Position numbers and translations under genes: made by a program. Below are positions 1-8,513 of a stretch of DNA of 64,000 bases, one piece after another (positions within the stretch are counted from its first letter, which is position 1; every line of letters starts with the position of its first letter). The stretch is from Spirosoma oryzae (GTDB lineage Bacteria; Bacteroidota; Bacteroidia; Cytophagales; Spirosomataceae): NCBI RefSeq assembly GCF_003002825.1, contig NZ_PVTE01000011.1, forward strand, positions 1 to 64,000, read 5' to 3'. Under the pieces are notes generated by a model. It was not told where the DNA came from. It saw only the letters and a program-made list of their open reading frames with translations, and made no database searches.

Positions 1-11
1 AAAAGGGTCAA

Positions 12-126
12 CAGGTTGGTGCTGTTAAGGCGGGTGAACACCTCTTCCATTTCGCACAGAGTCGTTAAGCCCCGTACTGCCGATGGTACTGCTGTTACAA
101 GCGGGAGAGTAGGTAGGTGCCACCTG
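12..126 (+). rRNA. rrf: 5S ribosomal RNA
   Basis: The stretch carries the conserved 5S core: a CACCTCTTCC block near 40-50, AGTTAAGC-like sequence near 63-70, and the GATGGTACTGC and GGGAGAGTAGGT blocks near 82-115. The ends pair (CAGGT at 12-16 with ACCTG at 122-126), giving about 115 nt, the usual 5S length. It is probably the last gene of an rRNA operon whose 23S gene lies before the window. The exact ends are inferred from helix I. Confidence 0.9.
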
Positions 127-139
127 AAGAAACGAAAGT

Positions 140-169
140 CGAGCCGGTCAGCGTAAGTTGATCGGCTCG
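140..169 (+). terminator. Hairpin after the 5S rRNA
   Basis: An 11-bp stem with one G-U pair (140-150 with 159-169) follows the 5S gene by about 14 nt. There is no strong T-run, so it may be a processing hairpin or a weak terminator. I see no other gene or signal between here and about 330. Confidence 0.4.
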
Positions 170-330
170 CTGCGTTTACAAGCAGATTGGATTTTCACCA
201 ATTGTATCCACATTACTTTCTTGCTGAGTTCCCGAGGAGTATCAGGTAGGTCAAAAGTAGTTTCATAACTACTTGCCGATGATTATTCAGGGTAAATCAA
301 TCGCTCTGTTTACAGGTTGTATTAGTGCAT

Positions 331-371
331 AAACAAGCAAAGCCCGTCAATTCGACGGGCTTTGCTTGTTT
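331..371. terminator. Bidirectional hairpin terminator
   Basis: A perfect 18-bp inverted repeat (331-348 with 354-371) with a 5-nt loop, flanked by A-rich and T-rich ends. It lies between the rRNA operon and the convergent membrane-protein gene and can serve both. Confidence 0.8.
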
Positions 372-427
372 GACGTTATATCTATTCGTGCTATCAATTT
401 TGCCGTCTACAGAATTGAGTTGTTATG

Positions 428-862
428 CTAGAACAAACCGGCACCTAGATTACGAAAAGGCCATGGAATGAACGCGAGAATAAGTAAGAGACCCAGGCCA
501 TAAAAAATGCCGACTAATCGTTGCTTCGTTACGTTGTCTGTTGCCCGTTTTGAACGAGAGTAACCGATCGTAATCAGAACGATGGCGATCAACATACCCG
601 TGATGTGTTCGACAGAGTAGAATCTATATAGCTTCTCGCTCATTAGGCTAAGATCAACTTTTGGGCTGATGAAATACAGGAGAAGGCCAATGACTAACTG
701 TAGGTGAACGCTAATCAAAGTGAACAAGTACAGTTTACGGTTGCGATCCGTGTACCCACTGCGACCCTGCCATTTCGAAATGGCTACTCCAACTGAAGCA
801 AGTAATAAAAGAAGCGCAAGCCAACGAAGTCCTGAATGCGCGTGGACCAATCCAGTGTACAT
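428..862 (-). CDS. Small four-helix membrane protein, cytochrome-b-like
   Basis: A roughly 144-residue protein with four hydrophobic segments. It begins with an HSGLRW-type motif and has more histidines near membrane segments (SVHLQLVIG and VEHITGM). Small proteins of this kind in Bacteroidota are often labelled cytochrome b-like, but haem binding is not proven here. The frame is open back to 982, but the ATG at 862 starts right at the conserved MYTGLVHAHSG segment and avoids overlap with the divergent DUF4286 gene, so I prefer it. The gene is followed by the shared terminator at 331-371. Confidence 0.7.
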   Translation of the reverse strand: MYTGLVHAHSGLRWLALLLLLASVGVAISKWQGRSGYTDRNRKLYLFTLISVHLQLVIGLLLYFISPKVDLSLMSEKLYRFYSVEHITGMLIAIVLITIGYSRSKRATDNVTKQRLVGIFYGLGLLLILAFIPWPFRNLGAGLF

Positions 863-934
863 AAAAAAAGGTTTTTTCGTGTAAAGAAACAACAAAACAG
901 CCAACTTCAGCCGTTCGGCGCTGGTTAGAAGAGT

Positions 935-1237
935 ATGATTATTTATAACACGACCTATACGCTGGATACTGCCATTCAGCACGAGTGGCTATACTGGGTG
1001 CGTACTGACTACGTACCTGCCATACTGGAAACTGGGTTAGTTACCGCAAGCAGAGTATTACGGTTGATTAGTGACGTAGGTCAACAGGGGGTGGTATGTA
1101 CGGTACAACTGGAATTTAGCGATCTGAGTACATACGAGACATTCAACGCCAACTTTGCCGACCTGTTTTATAGGCGAATGACCTTCCGGTTTAATACTAA
1201 ACTTGCCTCTTTTTCGACGGTACTAGAAGAAGTATGA
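935..1237 (+). CDS. DUF4286 family protein
   Basis: A 100-residue soluble protein that reads as a complete DUF4286 domain: a MIIYNTTY start, a WLYWVRTDYVPAIL segment, and a C-terminal F-x-x-RM-x-FRF element. The family has a ferredoxin-like alpha/beta-barrel shape and no established function. The gene is divergent from the membrane protein at 428-862, with about 70 bp between the preferred starts. The family call rests on motif recognition only. Confidence 0.75.
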   Translation: MIIYNTTYTLDTAIQHEWLYWVRTDYVPAILETGLVTASRVLRLISDVGQQGVVCTVQLEFSDLSTYETFNANFADLFYRRMTFRFNTKLASFSTVLEEV

Positions 1238-1327
1238 GGTACCTGCCGTCGAGTAAATAGCTGTCTAATAACTTGACTAAAAACTGCTAGACACGGACTT
1301 TCGCATGACATCCGTACCTAGCATCTT

Positions 1328-3361
1328 ATGAACATTAGTAAGTTATCAGTTCTTGGTAAACTTCTTTTTACCGGCCATATACTCTTCGCTTTAATCTTGC
1401 CCACATACGCGCAAATCAACGTTTCATTCCCGACCCAATCCATCGTATTTCAACGAAACAACCAAAATCAAACCCAATTCTCAGTAGCTGGAACGTGCCA
1501 GGCAGGCGTCGATCGTTTGGAAACTAGGCTTGTTCCAATTGCGGGAGGACAGGGAAATGATTGGACGAATCTGACCAGTCAGGTTTCGCAAGGCTATTTT
1601 TCGGGTAAGGTAACTGCGTCGGGTGGATGGTACCGTCTGGAGTTGCGCGCCTGGCAGGGAAATGCGGTTGTCGCAACCACTCAGGTCGAACCGGTTGGGG
1701 TAGGTGAGGTATTCGCCATCGCTGGTCAATCGAATGGGCAGGGTATCGAGAACCGGGATGCCGTTGGTGCCAGTGATCAACGGGTTGTCTGCATTCCTCA
1801 CCTTAATAAGACGGATACGATCCGGATGCCGCTGCCGATGTATAGTCAGCGCGTAACGGCGACCGGGGTGATCGGACCGCGTGGTCTGACGGGTTGGTGC
1901 TGGAGCCGAATGGGCGATCGGTTGGCTGCCCGGCTGAACGTACCCGTTGCCTTCATGAATTCTGCCTGGTCGGGAACGGCAGTGCGGAACTGGCGGGAAA
2001 GCATTACCGTCGATAGTACAGCGACCTCATACAACGAGTATTTCCGACCAGGTATGCCGTACGGTAACCTGAAGCGAATCGTACAGGACTATATGCCACT
2101 TACTGGTCTACGGGCTGTGCTTTGGCACCAGGGCGAAGCTGAGTTTTACGATACCGATCCATCAGCTGCCAATTACTTCAACGATCTACAGACCGTAATC
2201 CGCCAGAGTCGGCAGGATGCCGGCTACAATATGGCGTGGGTGGTGGCCAGAGCCTCCATGGATAATAATTTGTACGCTAACTATGGGTTGACGCACTACG
2301 AGCCCGTTGTGTCGGCACAAAATAGGGTAGTGCAGCAGGTACCTAACGTTTTCTACGGACCAGATACGGATATAATTCAGATGCCGCGCACAGACGGCGT
2401 TCATTTTTCAGGAAATGGACTCATTCAGCTTGGAGACGCCTGGAATGACTTTTTAAGCGACGACTTTTTTCGAAATGCTACACCATACCCACCGCAGACG
2501 GCCGATGTCGCTGATCTGACTATGTCGTTGATCGTCGACCGACCCGCTCTGGAAACAAATCAGCCGGTCACTGTGACGATCAATGTTACGAACGAAAGCC
2601 CCCAGACGGCCATGAACGTACGTGTACGGTGCGGACTACCAGCCGGACTAACGTTCCTGTCTGGTAGCGGTCTTTCACATCAGCGCGGGGTGGTATTTGG
2701 TGTGATACCGACACTAGCTCCTTCGTCGGCTGGTCAGCTGACGTTCATGGTACAGCCGACGCAGACCGGAACGTATATACTGGTAGGTGAGATTGTCAAA
2801 GCCAGTCAGCTTGATACGGATTCCAGACCAAACACGAGTACGGGTGACGGGCAGGACGATATGGCAACGGTTCAGTTTCGCTATGGTAGTGGCCCCGTTT
2901 TCGGCGTACCTGTTTCCGTAAATGCTGATCCGCTTCCGGCCGTCGCCAGTAACCAACCAGCACCGGACCCTAATCGCGCGGACCTTAGTCTTGCTATGAT
3001 GGTCGATAAAGTGGCTCTGCCGGTGGGTACACCGATTTCAGTGAGTTTGATTGTCAACAACGCAGGTGGGTTGCCAGTGGATCGGACAACGGTTGGGTGT
3101 CAATTACCCGACGGACTTACGTTCCTGGACAGCCAAACGATGCAACTGGCTGGTAACGTCGTACGGGGAACCACCGGTACCGTTGCGGCCGGTAGTTTCA
3201 GTATACTCACTTTCCGGGCGGTGCCAACAAAAGTTGCTACGCTGACGATGCCGGCACAGATTGAATCGTCGTGGGGCGTTGCCGACCCGGATTCGACACC
3301 CAACAACGGCTTTGAGAACGGCGAGGATGATTGCGCCAAGTTACAGGTGCGGGCGAACTAG
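1328..3361 (+). CDS. Secreted SGNH/sialate O-acetylesterase-like protein with two DUF11 domains
   Basis: A 677-residue protein with a signal peptide (about residues 1-28). An N-terminal beta domain is followed by an SGNH-type esterase region with GQSNGQG (nucleophile Ser), WHQGEAE and DGVHFSGNG (Asp/His). These are the marks of carbohydrate deacetylases of the SASA family. The C-terminal half holds two DUF11-like beta-sandwich repeats (about residues 385-500 and 550-670, both starting ADL-x-L/M-x-x-x-VD). I see no T9SS sorting domain. The substrate is probably an O-acetylated glycan. A paralogue with a different C-terminus is at 55652-57634, and the two share an RN-x-QNQ segment near the N-terminus. 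Confidence 0.75.
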   Translation: MNISKLSVLGKLLFTGHILFALILPTYAQINVSFPTQSIVFQRNNQNQTQFSVAGTCQAGVDRLETRLVPIAGGQGNDWTNLTSQVSQGYFSGKVTASGGWYRLELRAWQGNAVVATTQVEPVGVGEVFAIAGQSNGQGIENRDAVGASDQRVVCIPHLNKTDTIRMPLPMYSQRVTATGVIGPRGLTGWCWSRMGDRLAARLNVPVAFMNSAWSGTAVRNWRESITVDSTATSYNEYFRPGMPYGNLKRIVQDYMPLTGLRAVLWHQGEAEFYDTDPSAANYFNDLQTVIRQSRQDAGYNMAWVVARASMDNNLYANYGLTHYEPVVSAQNRVVQQVPNVFYGPDTDIIQMPRTDGVHFSGNGLIQLGDAWNDFLSDDFFRNATPYPPQTADVADLTMSLIVDRPALETNQPVTVTINVTNESPQTAMNVRVRCGLPAGLTFLSGSGLSHQRGVVFGVIPTLAPSSAGQLTFMVQPTQTGTYILVGEIVKASQLDTDSRPNTSTGDGQDDMATVQFRYGSGPVFGVPVSVNADPLPAVASNQPAPDPNRADLSLAMMVDKVALPVGTPISVSLIVNNAGGLPVDRTTVGCQLPDGLTFLDSQTMQLAGNVVRGTTGTVAAGSFSILTFRAVPTKVATLTMPAQIESSWGVADPDSTPNNGFENGEDDCAKLQVRAN

Positions 3362-3581
3362 ATGGTCTTGAATTGGACCGGTTTTGTTATTGTCCGGGGG
3401 CGGAAAAGTACAAAAGGAAAGTAAGATAACGAGGTATTGGCCTGCTTGCTCACGGTAGATTGCAAAAATATGTCAGTCTACCAAACAAAATGATTACTTA
3501 AGTACTTTCTATAGAGGAAGAGCCTGACGGTGGCGCTTGAGAATAGGCCACCGGTTTGTTTCGAACTCATGCCTGATTACT
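3362..3581. other. Intergenic region before the GT4 gene
   Basis: About 220 bp without a gene. It contains a 7-bp-stem hairpin (3528-3534 with 3547-3553) just before the chosen start of the next gene, and a weaker 6-bp stem (about 3462-3482). I found no clear TAnnTTTG promoter element. Confidence 0.35.
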
Positions 3582-5903
3582 ATGAATACCTCCGCCAACA
3601 ACCCGGCTGTCTGGAACCACAATCCTAAAAACGTAGCGTTTATCGGTGACTATCTACCTCGTCAGTGTGGTATTGCCACATTTACGTCTGATTTGTACGC
3701 TTCTTACGATTCCTTTATCCGAGACTCGAACGCTATTGTCGTTTCGGTAAACGACACGAAGGAAGGGTACGACTACCCGTCAGAGGTTCGCTACGATTTT
3801 TACCAGCACGATCAGGACGCGTACCGGAAAGCCGCTGAGTTTTTAAATTCAAAGGATACGGATGTCGTTTGTCTTCAACATGAGTATGGCATTTATGGTG
3901 GCCCGGCAGGGAGTTATATTCTGACTCTGTTGCGTAACCTGACCATGCCGGTCGTTACGACGTTCCACACAATTCTCAAGTCGCCCAATGAGGAGCAGTT
4001 GCTGGTACTGAAAAGTATTGCTGATCTGTCATCCCGCGTGATCTGCATGTCGGAGAAAGGACGCGACTTTCTGATTAACATATACGAGGTGCCGGCGGAA
4101 AAAATCGATTTGATTCCTCACGGCATCCCTGACATGTCTTTCGTAGATCCACATTTCTACAAGGATAAGTTTGGCATGGAAGGCAAGCAGACCTTGCTGA
4201 CGTTTGGGCTGCTGTCGCCGAATAAAGGTATTGAAAACGTTATTCGGGCTCTGCCTAAAATCGTTGAGAAATGCCCTAATGCCGTGTACATGGTACTTGG
4301 CGCGACGCACCCGCATCTGATCCGGCATGAAGGCGAAGCATACCGCGACAGTCTGAAAAAGTTGGCGGCTGACTGCGGTGTGCGTGATAACGTCCGGTTC
4401 TACAATCAGTTCGTTGAGTTGGAGGACCTGATGGAATACTTAGGTGCGGCTGACATCTATATTACCCCTTACCTAAATCCGGCACAAATCACCTCGGGTA
4501 CGCTTTCCTATGCATTTGGTTGCGGTAAAGCCGTTGTGTCGACGCCGTACTGGCATGCCGAGGAGTTGCTGGCTGATGGGCGTGGTGTGCTGGTACCGTT
4601 TGGTGATGAGCAGGCGATTGCCGATGAGGTTGTCAACCTGCTGGTCGATGAACCCGCGCGTCATGCTATGCGTAAGAAAGCCTACATGATGGGCCGCAGC
4701 ATGATCTGGGAGCAGACGATTCAGGAGTATGCTAGCTCATTTGCCAAAGCACGTCGGGAACGCATGGGTAAAATTAATAGTCAAACGCCGTACACGATGG
4801 GTGGCAATGGAAGTGCCGCCTTCAAGCTACCGGTGCTTCGGCTGGATCATTTGTATCGACTAACGGACTCGACGGGTATTGTGCAGCATGCTCGGCACCA
4901 TTTGCCGTTCTATGAAGAGGGGTACTGCACCGACGATAATGCGCGCGCACTGATCCTGACAATCATGCTGAAGGAAGACGGCATTGTCGAACGGAAGTTG
5001 GCACAGGCGTCGGATAACTACTGCGCTTTTATCAACCACGCTTATTCGGAAGAACACCGCCGGTTCCGCAACTTTATGAGCTACAACCGGCAGTGGCTTG
5101 AGGAAGTAGGCTCCGATGACAGCACAGGCCGGACGATCTGGGCGCTGGGCGTATGTATCGGGCGGGCCACTGATCTCAACTCGATAACCTGGGCGATGGG
5201 CTTGTTTGAGAGCGTACTGCCAAGTATCAGTCAGATGTCGTCGCCGAGAGCTTGGGCTTTTTCATTGCTCGGCATTTATGAATACCAGAAGAAATTCAAC
5301 GACGACCGACTGGCGAAAAATTTGCAACGGCAGTTGTTGGATAAACTGATGTTCCGCTATACCGAAACGGCAACTGAAGACTGGCCTTGGTTCGAAAATA
5401 GCCTGACGTATGATAACGCCGTGCTGGCTCACGCGCTAATCAAATCGGGCGACGAACATTTGTCGGCAATTGGCTTGAGATCGCTGAAATGGCTGATCGA
5501 TGTTCAAACCGCCGAACGGGGGCACTTCCAGCCGATTGGCTCAAATGGCTTCTACGAGAAAGGTAAGTCGCGTGCTTACTTCGATCAGCAGCCGCTGGAA
5601 GCGCAGTCAGCGGTATCCGCCTGCTTGAGTGCCGCGCAGGCGACAGGCGACGAGGAGTGGCACCGCACCGCTATCCGCATCTTCAAATGGTTCACCGGGT
5701 TGAACGATCTGGGCTTGCCCTTGTACGATCAGCAAACGGGCGGTTGCCGCGATGGCTTGCACATCGACCGGGTTAATAAGAATCAGGGTGCTGAGTCGAC
5801 ATTGTCGTATTTACTGGCCCTGGCCGACCTGTACGCAGCCCAGAAACAGCGAGCCGCTACAAAGCCTGTCAGCGTAAGTCTACCTGCGTTGTACAACGCA
5901 TAG
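3582..5903 (+). CDS. GT4 glycosyltransferase fused to an alpha/alpha-barrel domain
   Basis: About 773 residues from the ATG at 3582. The upstream TTG at 3537 lies in a hairpin and adds no recognisable sequence. Residues about 10-400 form a GT-B glycosyltransferase of family 4 type: a PRQCGIATFTSDL N-terminus, LIPHGIPD, a GLLSPNKGIENVI core, and an ITPYLNP...GTLSYAFGCGK nucleotide-sugar site with HAEELL. Residues about 430-770 look like a six-hairpin alpha/alpha barrel (EEGYCTDDNARAL, WPWFENSLTYDNA), as in glycoside-processing enzymes. The GH130 gene follows after about 130 bp. Together they suggest synthesis and turnover of one glycan, perhaps mannose-based. The substrate is inference. Confidence 0.8.
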   Translation: MNTSANNPAVWNHNPKNVAFIGDYLPRQCGIATFTSDLYASYDSFIRDSNAIVVSVNDTKEGYDYPSEVRYDFYQHDQDAYRKAAEFLNSKDTDVVCLQHEYGIYGGPAGSYILTLLRNLTMPVVTTFHTILKSPNEEQLLVLKSIADLSSRVICMSEKGRDFLINIYEVPAEKIDLIPHGIPDMSFVDPHFYKDKFGMEGKQTLLTFGLLSPNKGIENVIRALPKIVEKCPNAVYMVLGATHPHLIRHEGEAYRDSLKKLAADCGVRDNVRFYNQFVELEDLMEYLGAADIYITPYLNPAQITSGTLSYAFGCGKAVVSTPYWHAEELLADGRGVLVPFGDEQAIADEVVNLLVDEPARHAMRKKAYMMGRSMIWEQTIQEYASSFAKARRERMGKINSQTPYTMGGNGSAAFKLPVLRLDHLYRLTDSTGIVQHARHHLPFYEEGYCTDDNARALILTIMLKEDGIVERKLAQASDNYCAFINHAYSEEHRRFRNFMSYNRQWLEEVGSDDSTGRTIWALGVCIGRATDLNSITWAMGLFESVLPSISQMSSPRAWAFSLLGIYEYQKKFNDDRLAKNLQRQLLDKLMFRYTETATEDWPWFENSLTYDNAVLAHALIKSGDEHLSAIGLRSLKWLIDVQTAERGHFQPIGSNGFYEKGKSRAYFDQQPLEAQSAVSACLSAAQATGDEEWHRTAIRIFKWFTGLNDLGLPLYDQQTGGCRDGLHIDRVNKNQGAESTLSYLLALADLYAAQKQRAATKPVSVSLPALYNA

Positions 5904-6036
5904 CGGGCTGAATCAATTTTTGTCAAATCAGAGGACGCCAAAGCGAGTGGCACAGAATTAGCACCTGTGTACCTTGTTTCAGGCGTCTTCTTCGTTCTAC
6001 CTACTGTTTACTTTACAAAGACCTGCCAGTTTACCA

Positions 6037-7518
6037 ATGAGCGTTAAAGCCACTCGTACCGGAATCGTGCTGAGTCCTGACCCTACTCGCGTCTTGTTCC
6101 GACCTTTCGACTTGGGAAGTACAACCCGAACGTTAAAGATCATTGCGCGGGTCAATGCAATGAGCGATCAGGAAGTCGACCAGAAACTCAATGAAGTGAT
6201 TCGCGAATTCGGCGGTCGTCACCACAAGCTGGAGCGTTTTTTAACGCAACGGTTCGGGCAGATCAAAGCCCACCTGCTTACCGATGAGCCGCTGTCGACC
6301 GAGCGTCAGCTATTACTGGGCGCTTACTTTACGATGGAATATTCGCTGGAGTCGGCGGCTCTGTTCAATCCGTCGATGATCTGGCACCCCGATCAGACGA
6401 ATGTGCCGCCGGGCTTCAAGCGGTTTATTCTCAGTTTGCGGGCAACCGGTGAAGGCCACGTTTCGTCGATTTCGTTTCGCATGGGTTATATCGATGCCGA
6501 GGGCAAGATCGTCCTACGCAAGCCGTCGCGCTACGTTACGTCGCCGGAAACGGTACCGAACCATCGGTTCAACCGCATGCAGTTTGAACGGAAGCTGTAC
6601 GAATTACGACTTGAAAACAGCATTCAGGAGAAAATGATGATTGGCCTGGGGGATGAATTCAGCCTGGCCGAACTGGAAGCCCAGATCAAGCGCGTGTCGT
6701 CGCAATACCGGTACAATGCCGAATACGAAACCATTGCAAGTGGCTTGATCGGGCTGGCCAAGTCGAACTACGAGATTCACTTCGACGAAGATCAGAGCCT
6801 GGACGAACGGTGTATTTTTCCCTCGTCACCCAACGAAACAAACGGTATTGAAGATGCCCGTTTCGTACAGTTTACGGATGATGACGGTGAGGTAACGTAC
6901 TATGCGACGTACACGGCCTATAACGGTCGGGTTACGTTTCCGCAGTTATTGGAGACGAAAGACTTCACCCATTTCAGCGTCAGTACGCTCAACGGGGCCG
7001 AAGTGTCGAACAAGGGGATGGCGCTGTTTCCGCGTAAGATCAACGGCAAATACGCCATGATCTCACGACAGGATGGCGAAAACATTTACCTGATGTATTC
7101 CGACGATCTGTATTTCTGGCAGACGAAAGAACTGATTCTGAAACCAACGTATCACTGGGAGTACGTACAGCTCGGCAACTGTGGTTCACCGATCGAAACG
7201 GAAGAAGGCTGGCTGGTGCTGAGCCACGGCGTCGGCCCGATGCGGAAGTATGCCATTGGTGCATTCCTGCTCGACCTGAACGATCCAAGCAAAGTCATTG
7301 GTCGGACAAAGGAGCCGATTCTGAGCCCCGACGAGAACGAACGCGAAGGTTATGTGCCGAACGTGGTGTACAGCTGCGGTGGGCTCATCAACGAGGGTGA
7401 ACTGATTATTCCCTACGCGATGGCCGACTACGCCAGCAGCTTCGCCACCGTCAATGTAGATGAATTACTGGTTGAACTGACGGGTAAGAAGAAATCCGAA
7501 CTGGTTGCTGAACAGTAA
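6037..7518 (+). CDS. GH130 family glycoside phosphorylase/hydrolase
   Basis: About 493 residues from the ATG at 6037 (the frame is open to a TTG at 5974). It has the five-bladed propeller motifs of GH130: an N-terminal FRPFDLG segment, NGIEDARF with the likely general acid Asp, ATYTAYNG, LGNCGSPIETEEGWL, GVGPMRKY and ILSPDENEREGYVPNVVYSCG. Characterised GH130 enzymes are mostly beta-mannoside phosphorylases, with some hydrolases. No signal peptide is seen, so it is cytoplasmic. It pairs with the preceding GT4/barrel gene in an apparent operon that ends at a strong terminator. Confidence 0.88.
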   Translation: MSVKATRTGIVLSPDPTRVLFRPFDLGSTTRTLKIIARVNAMSDQEVDQKLNEVIREFGGRHHKLERFLTQRFGQIKAHLLTDEPLSTERQLLLGAYFTMEYSLESAALFNPSMIWHPDQTNVPPGFKRFILSLRATGEGHVSSISFRMGYIDAEGKIVLRKPSRYVTSPETVPNHRFNRMQFERKLYELRLENSIQEKMMIGLGDEFSLAELEAQIKRVSSQYRYNAEYETIASGLIGLAKSNYEIHFDEDQSLDERCIFPSSPNETNGIEDARFVQFTDDDGEVTYYATYTAYNGRVTFPQLLETKDFTHFSVSTLNGAEVSNKGMALFPRKINGKYAMISRQDGENIYLMYSDDLYFWQTKELILKPTYHWEYVQLGNCGSPIETEEGWLVLSHGVGPMRKYAIGAFLLDLNDPSKVIGRTKEPILSPDENEREGYVPNVVYSCGGLINEGELIIPYAMADYASSFATVNVDELLVELTGKKKSELVAEQ

Positions 7519-7529
7519 TGAGAATGCCT

Positions 7530-7575
7530 AAAACAGAAGAGGCCGGAGCAATGTTGCTCCGGCCTCTTCTGTTTT
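7530..7575. terminator. Strong bidirectional terminator hairpin
   Basis: A perfect 22-bp inverted repeat (7530-7551 with 7554-7575) bounded by A and T tracts. It lies between the convergent GH130 and DUF1735 genes. Confidence 0.85.
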
Positions 7576-7586
7576 GTACCCGACTA

Positions 7587-8450
7587 CTACTCGCGCGTCA
7601 GTGTTTCCGAGATAACCCGGTCTCCGCCTGATCCTGCATACTTGTAATTAAGTGTGTAGGTGTGCGTCGATGGGTCGTACGTGTTCGTGCCAAACTGTAC
7701 GGTAGCTGTGCTGGCGCTACCTTTTGGCGTCAACGTCACCGTATTGTCGGAATTAACCCGTAGCTGCATCAACCAGCCACTGCCACCGAGGTCGGCGAAT
7801 TCTGTCTGGACGGTCGTCAGGTTGATGGTCGAAAGCGTTTTCTCTCTATTGATCGATCGTGCACCATTGACCGGGTGCGTAAAGGTACCTTTGGCCAGGT
7901 ACGTACCATCGTACTGGTTCCGGATCTTCGGGAAAATAATCTTCGATCCATAGTTGCTGCTCACGGCTACGTTATTGGTCGCACTCGTAATCTTCAGTGG
8001 CAGCGCATAGGCCGCATCATTGTAAGCGCCTGGATCGGGAACCTTGTCGCTGCCCGAATACAGGGCTACCGTTACCGGGGCCAGTCGGCTACCTGCCTTC
8101 ACCGTAGGGGTGAGCGAAGAAATCTGATACAGCGATGAAGGCAGCAGCTGATAACTCGTACCATTGGCGGAATTATAGGCGTCCAGCGTCGCCTGATCGA
8201 CGGCCATCGTTATCGTTACATCCTGCGTGGGCGGAGTAGGCGAGGCAACGTTGACATCGAAGGTATATGATGTTGGCGTGGTGCTGATCGACAGGCCCTG
8301 ATTGTCTTCGATACCGTAGAAGGCCGACGACGGAATCTCGGCAACGGCTCCGACGTTTTTAAAATCGGTGTAGTGCTCGTCGTCGTTCAAACAGCCTGTC
8401 AGACTGGTGGCCAGTCCGGCTAGCAGAACGCTATAGAGAAATGATTTCAT
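7587..8450 (-). CDS. DUF1735 surface lipoprotein of a Sus-like locus
   Basis: A 287-residue lipoprotein: the signal peptide ends in a lipobox (SLTGC at about residue 20), followed by an acidic LNDDEH stretch that would favour surface export. The N-terminal beta-sandwich shows the DUF1735 pattern (VTITMAVDQATLDAYNSANGTSYQLLP). Such proteins are usually glycan-binding accessory proteins next to SusC/SusD. It is the third gene of the SusC/SusD/DUF1735 operon read leftward, 63 bp after susD with a hairpin between. Confidence 0.85.
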   Translation of the reverse strand: MKSFLYSVLLAGLATSLTGCLNDDEHYTDFKNVGAVAEIPSSAFYGIEDNQGLSISTTPTSYTFDVNVASPTPPTQDVTITMAVDQATLDAYNSANGTSYQLLPSSLYQISSLTPTVKAGSRLAPVTVALYSGSDKVPDPGAYNDAAYALPLKITSATNNVAVSSNYGSKIIFPKIRNQYDGTYLAKGTFTHPVNGARSINREKTLSTINLTTVQTEFADLGGSGWLMQLRVNSDNTVTLTPKGSASTATVQFGTNTYDPSTHTYTLNYKYAGSGGDRVISETLTRE

Positions 8451-8469
8451 AATTGTCAGTAGGATATAA

Positions 8470-8503
8470 CCAGTGAAACAGACGCTTCAGTCCGTTTCAC
8501 TGG
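8470..8503. terminator. Intra-operon hairpin between susD and DUF1735 genes
   Basis: A 10-bp perfect stem (8470-8479 with 8494-8503), extended inside by a short second stem. There is no long T-run. It may lower expression of the third gene or stabilise the susCD message. The role is inferred from position. Confidence 0.5.
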
Positions 8504-8513
8504 CTGTGATTAC

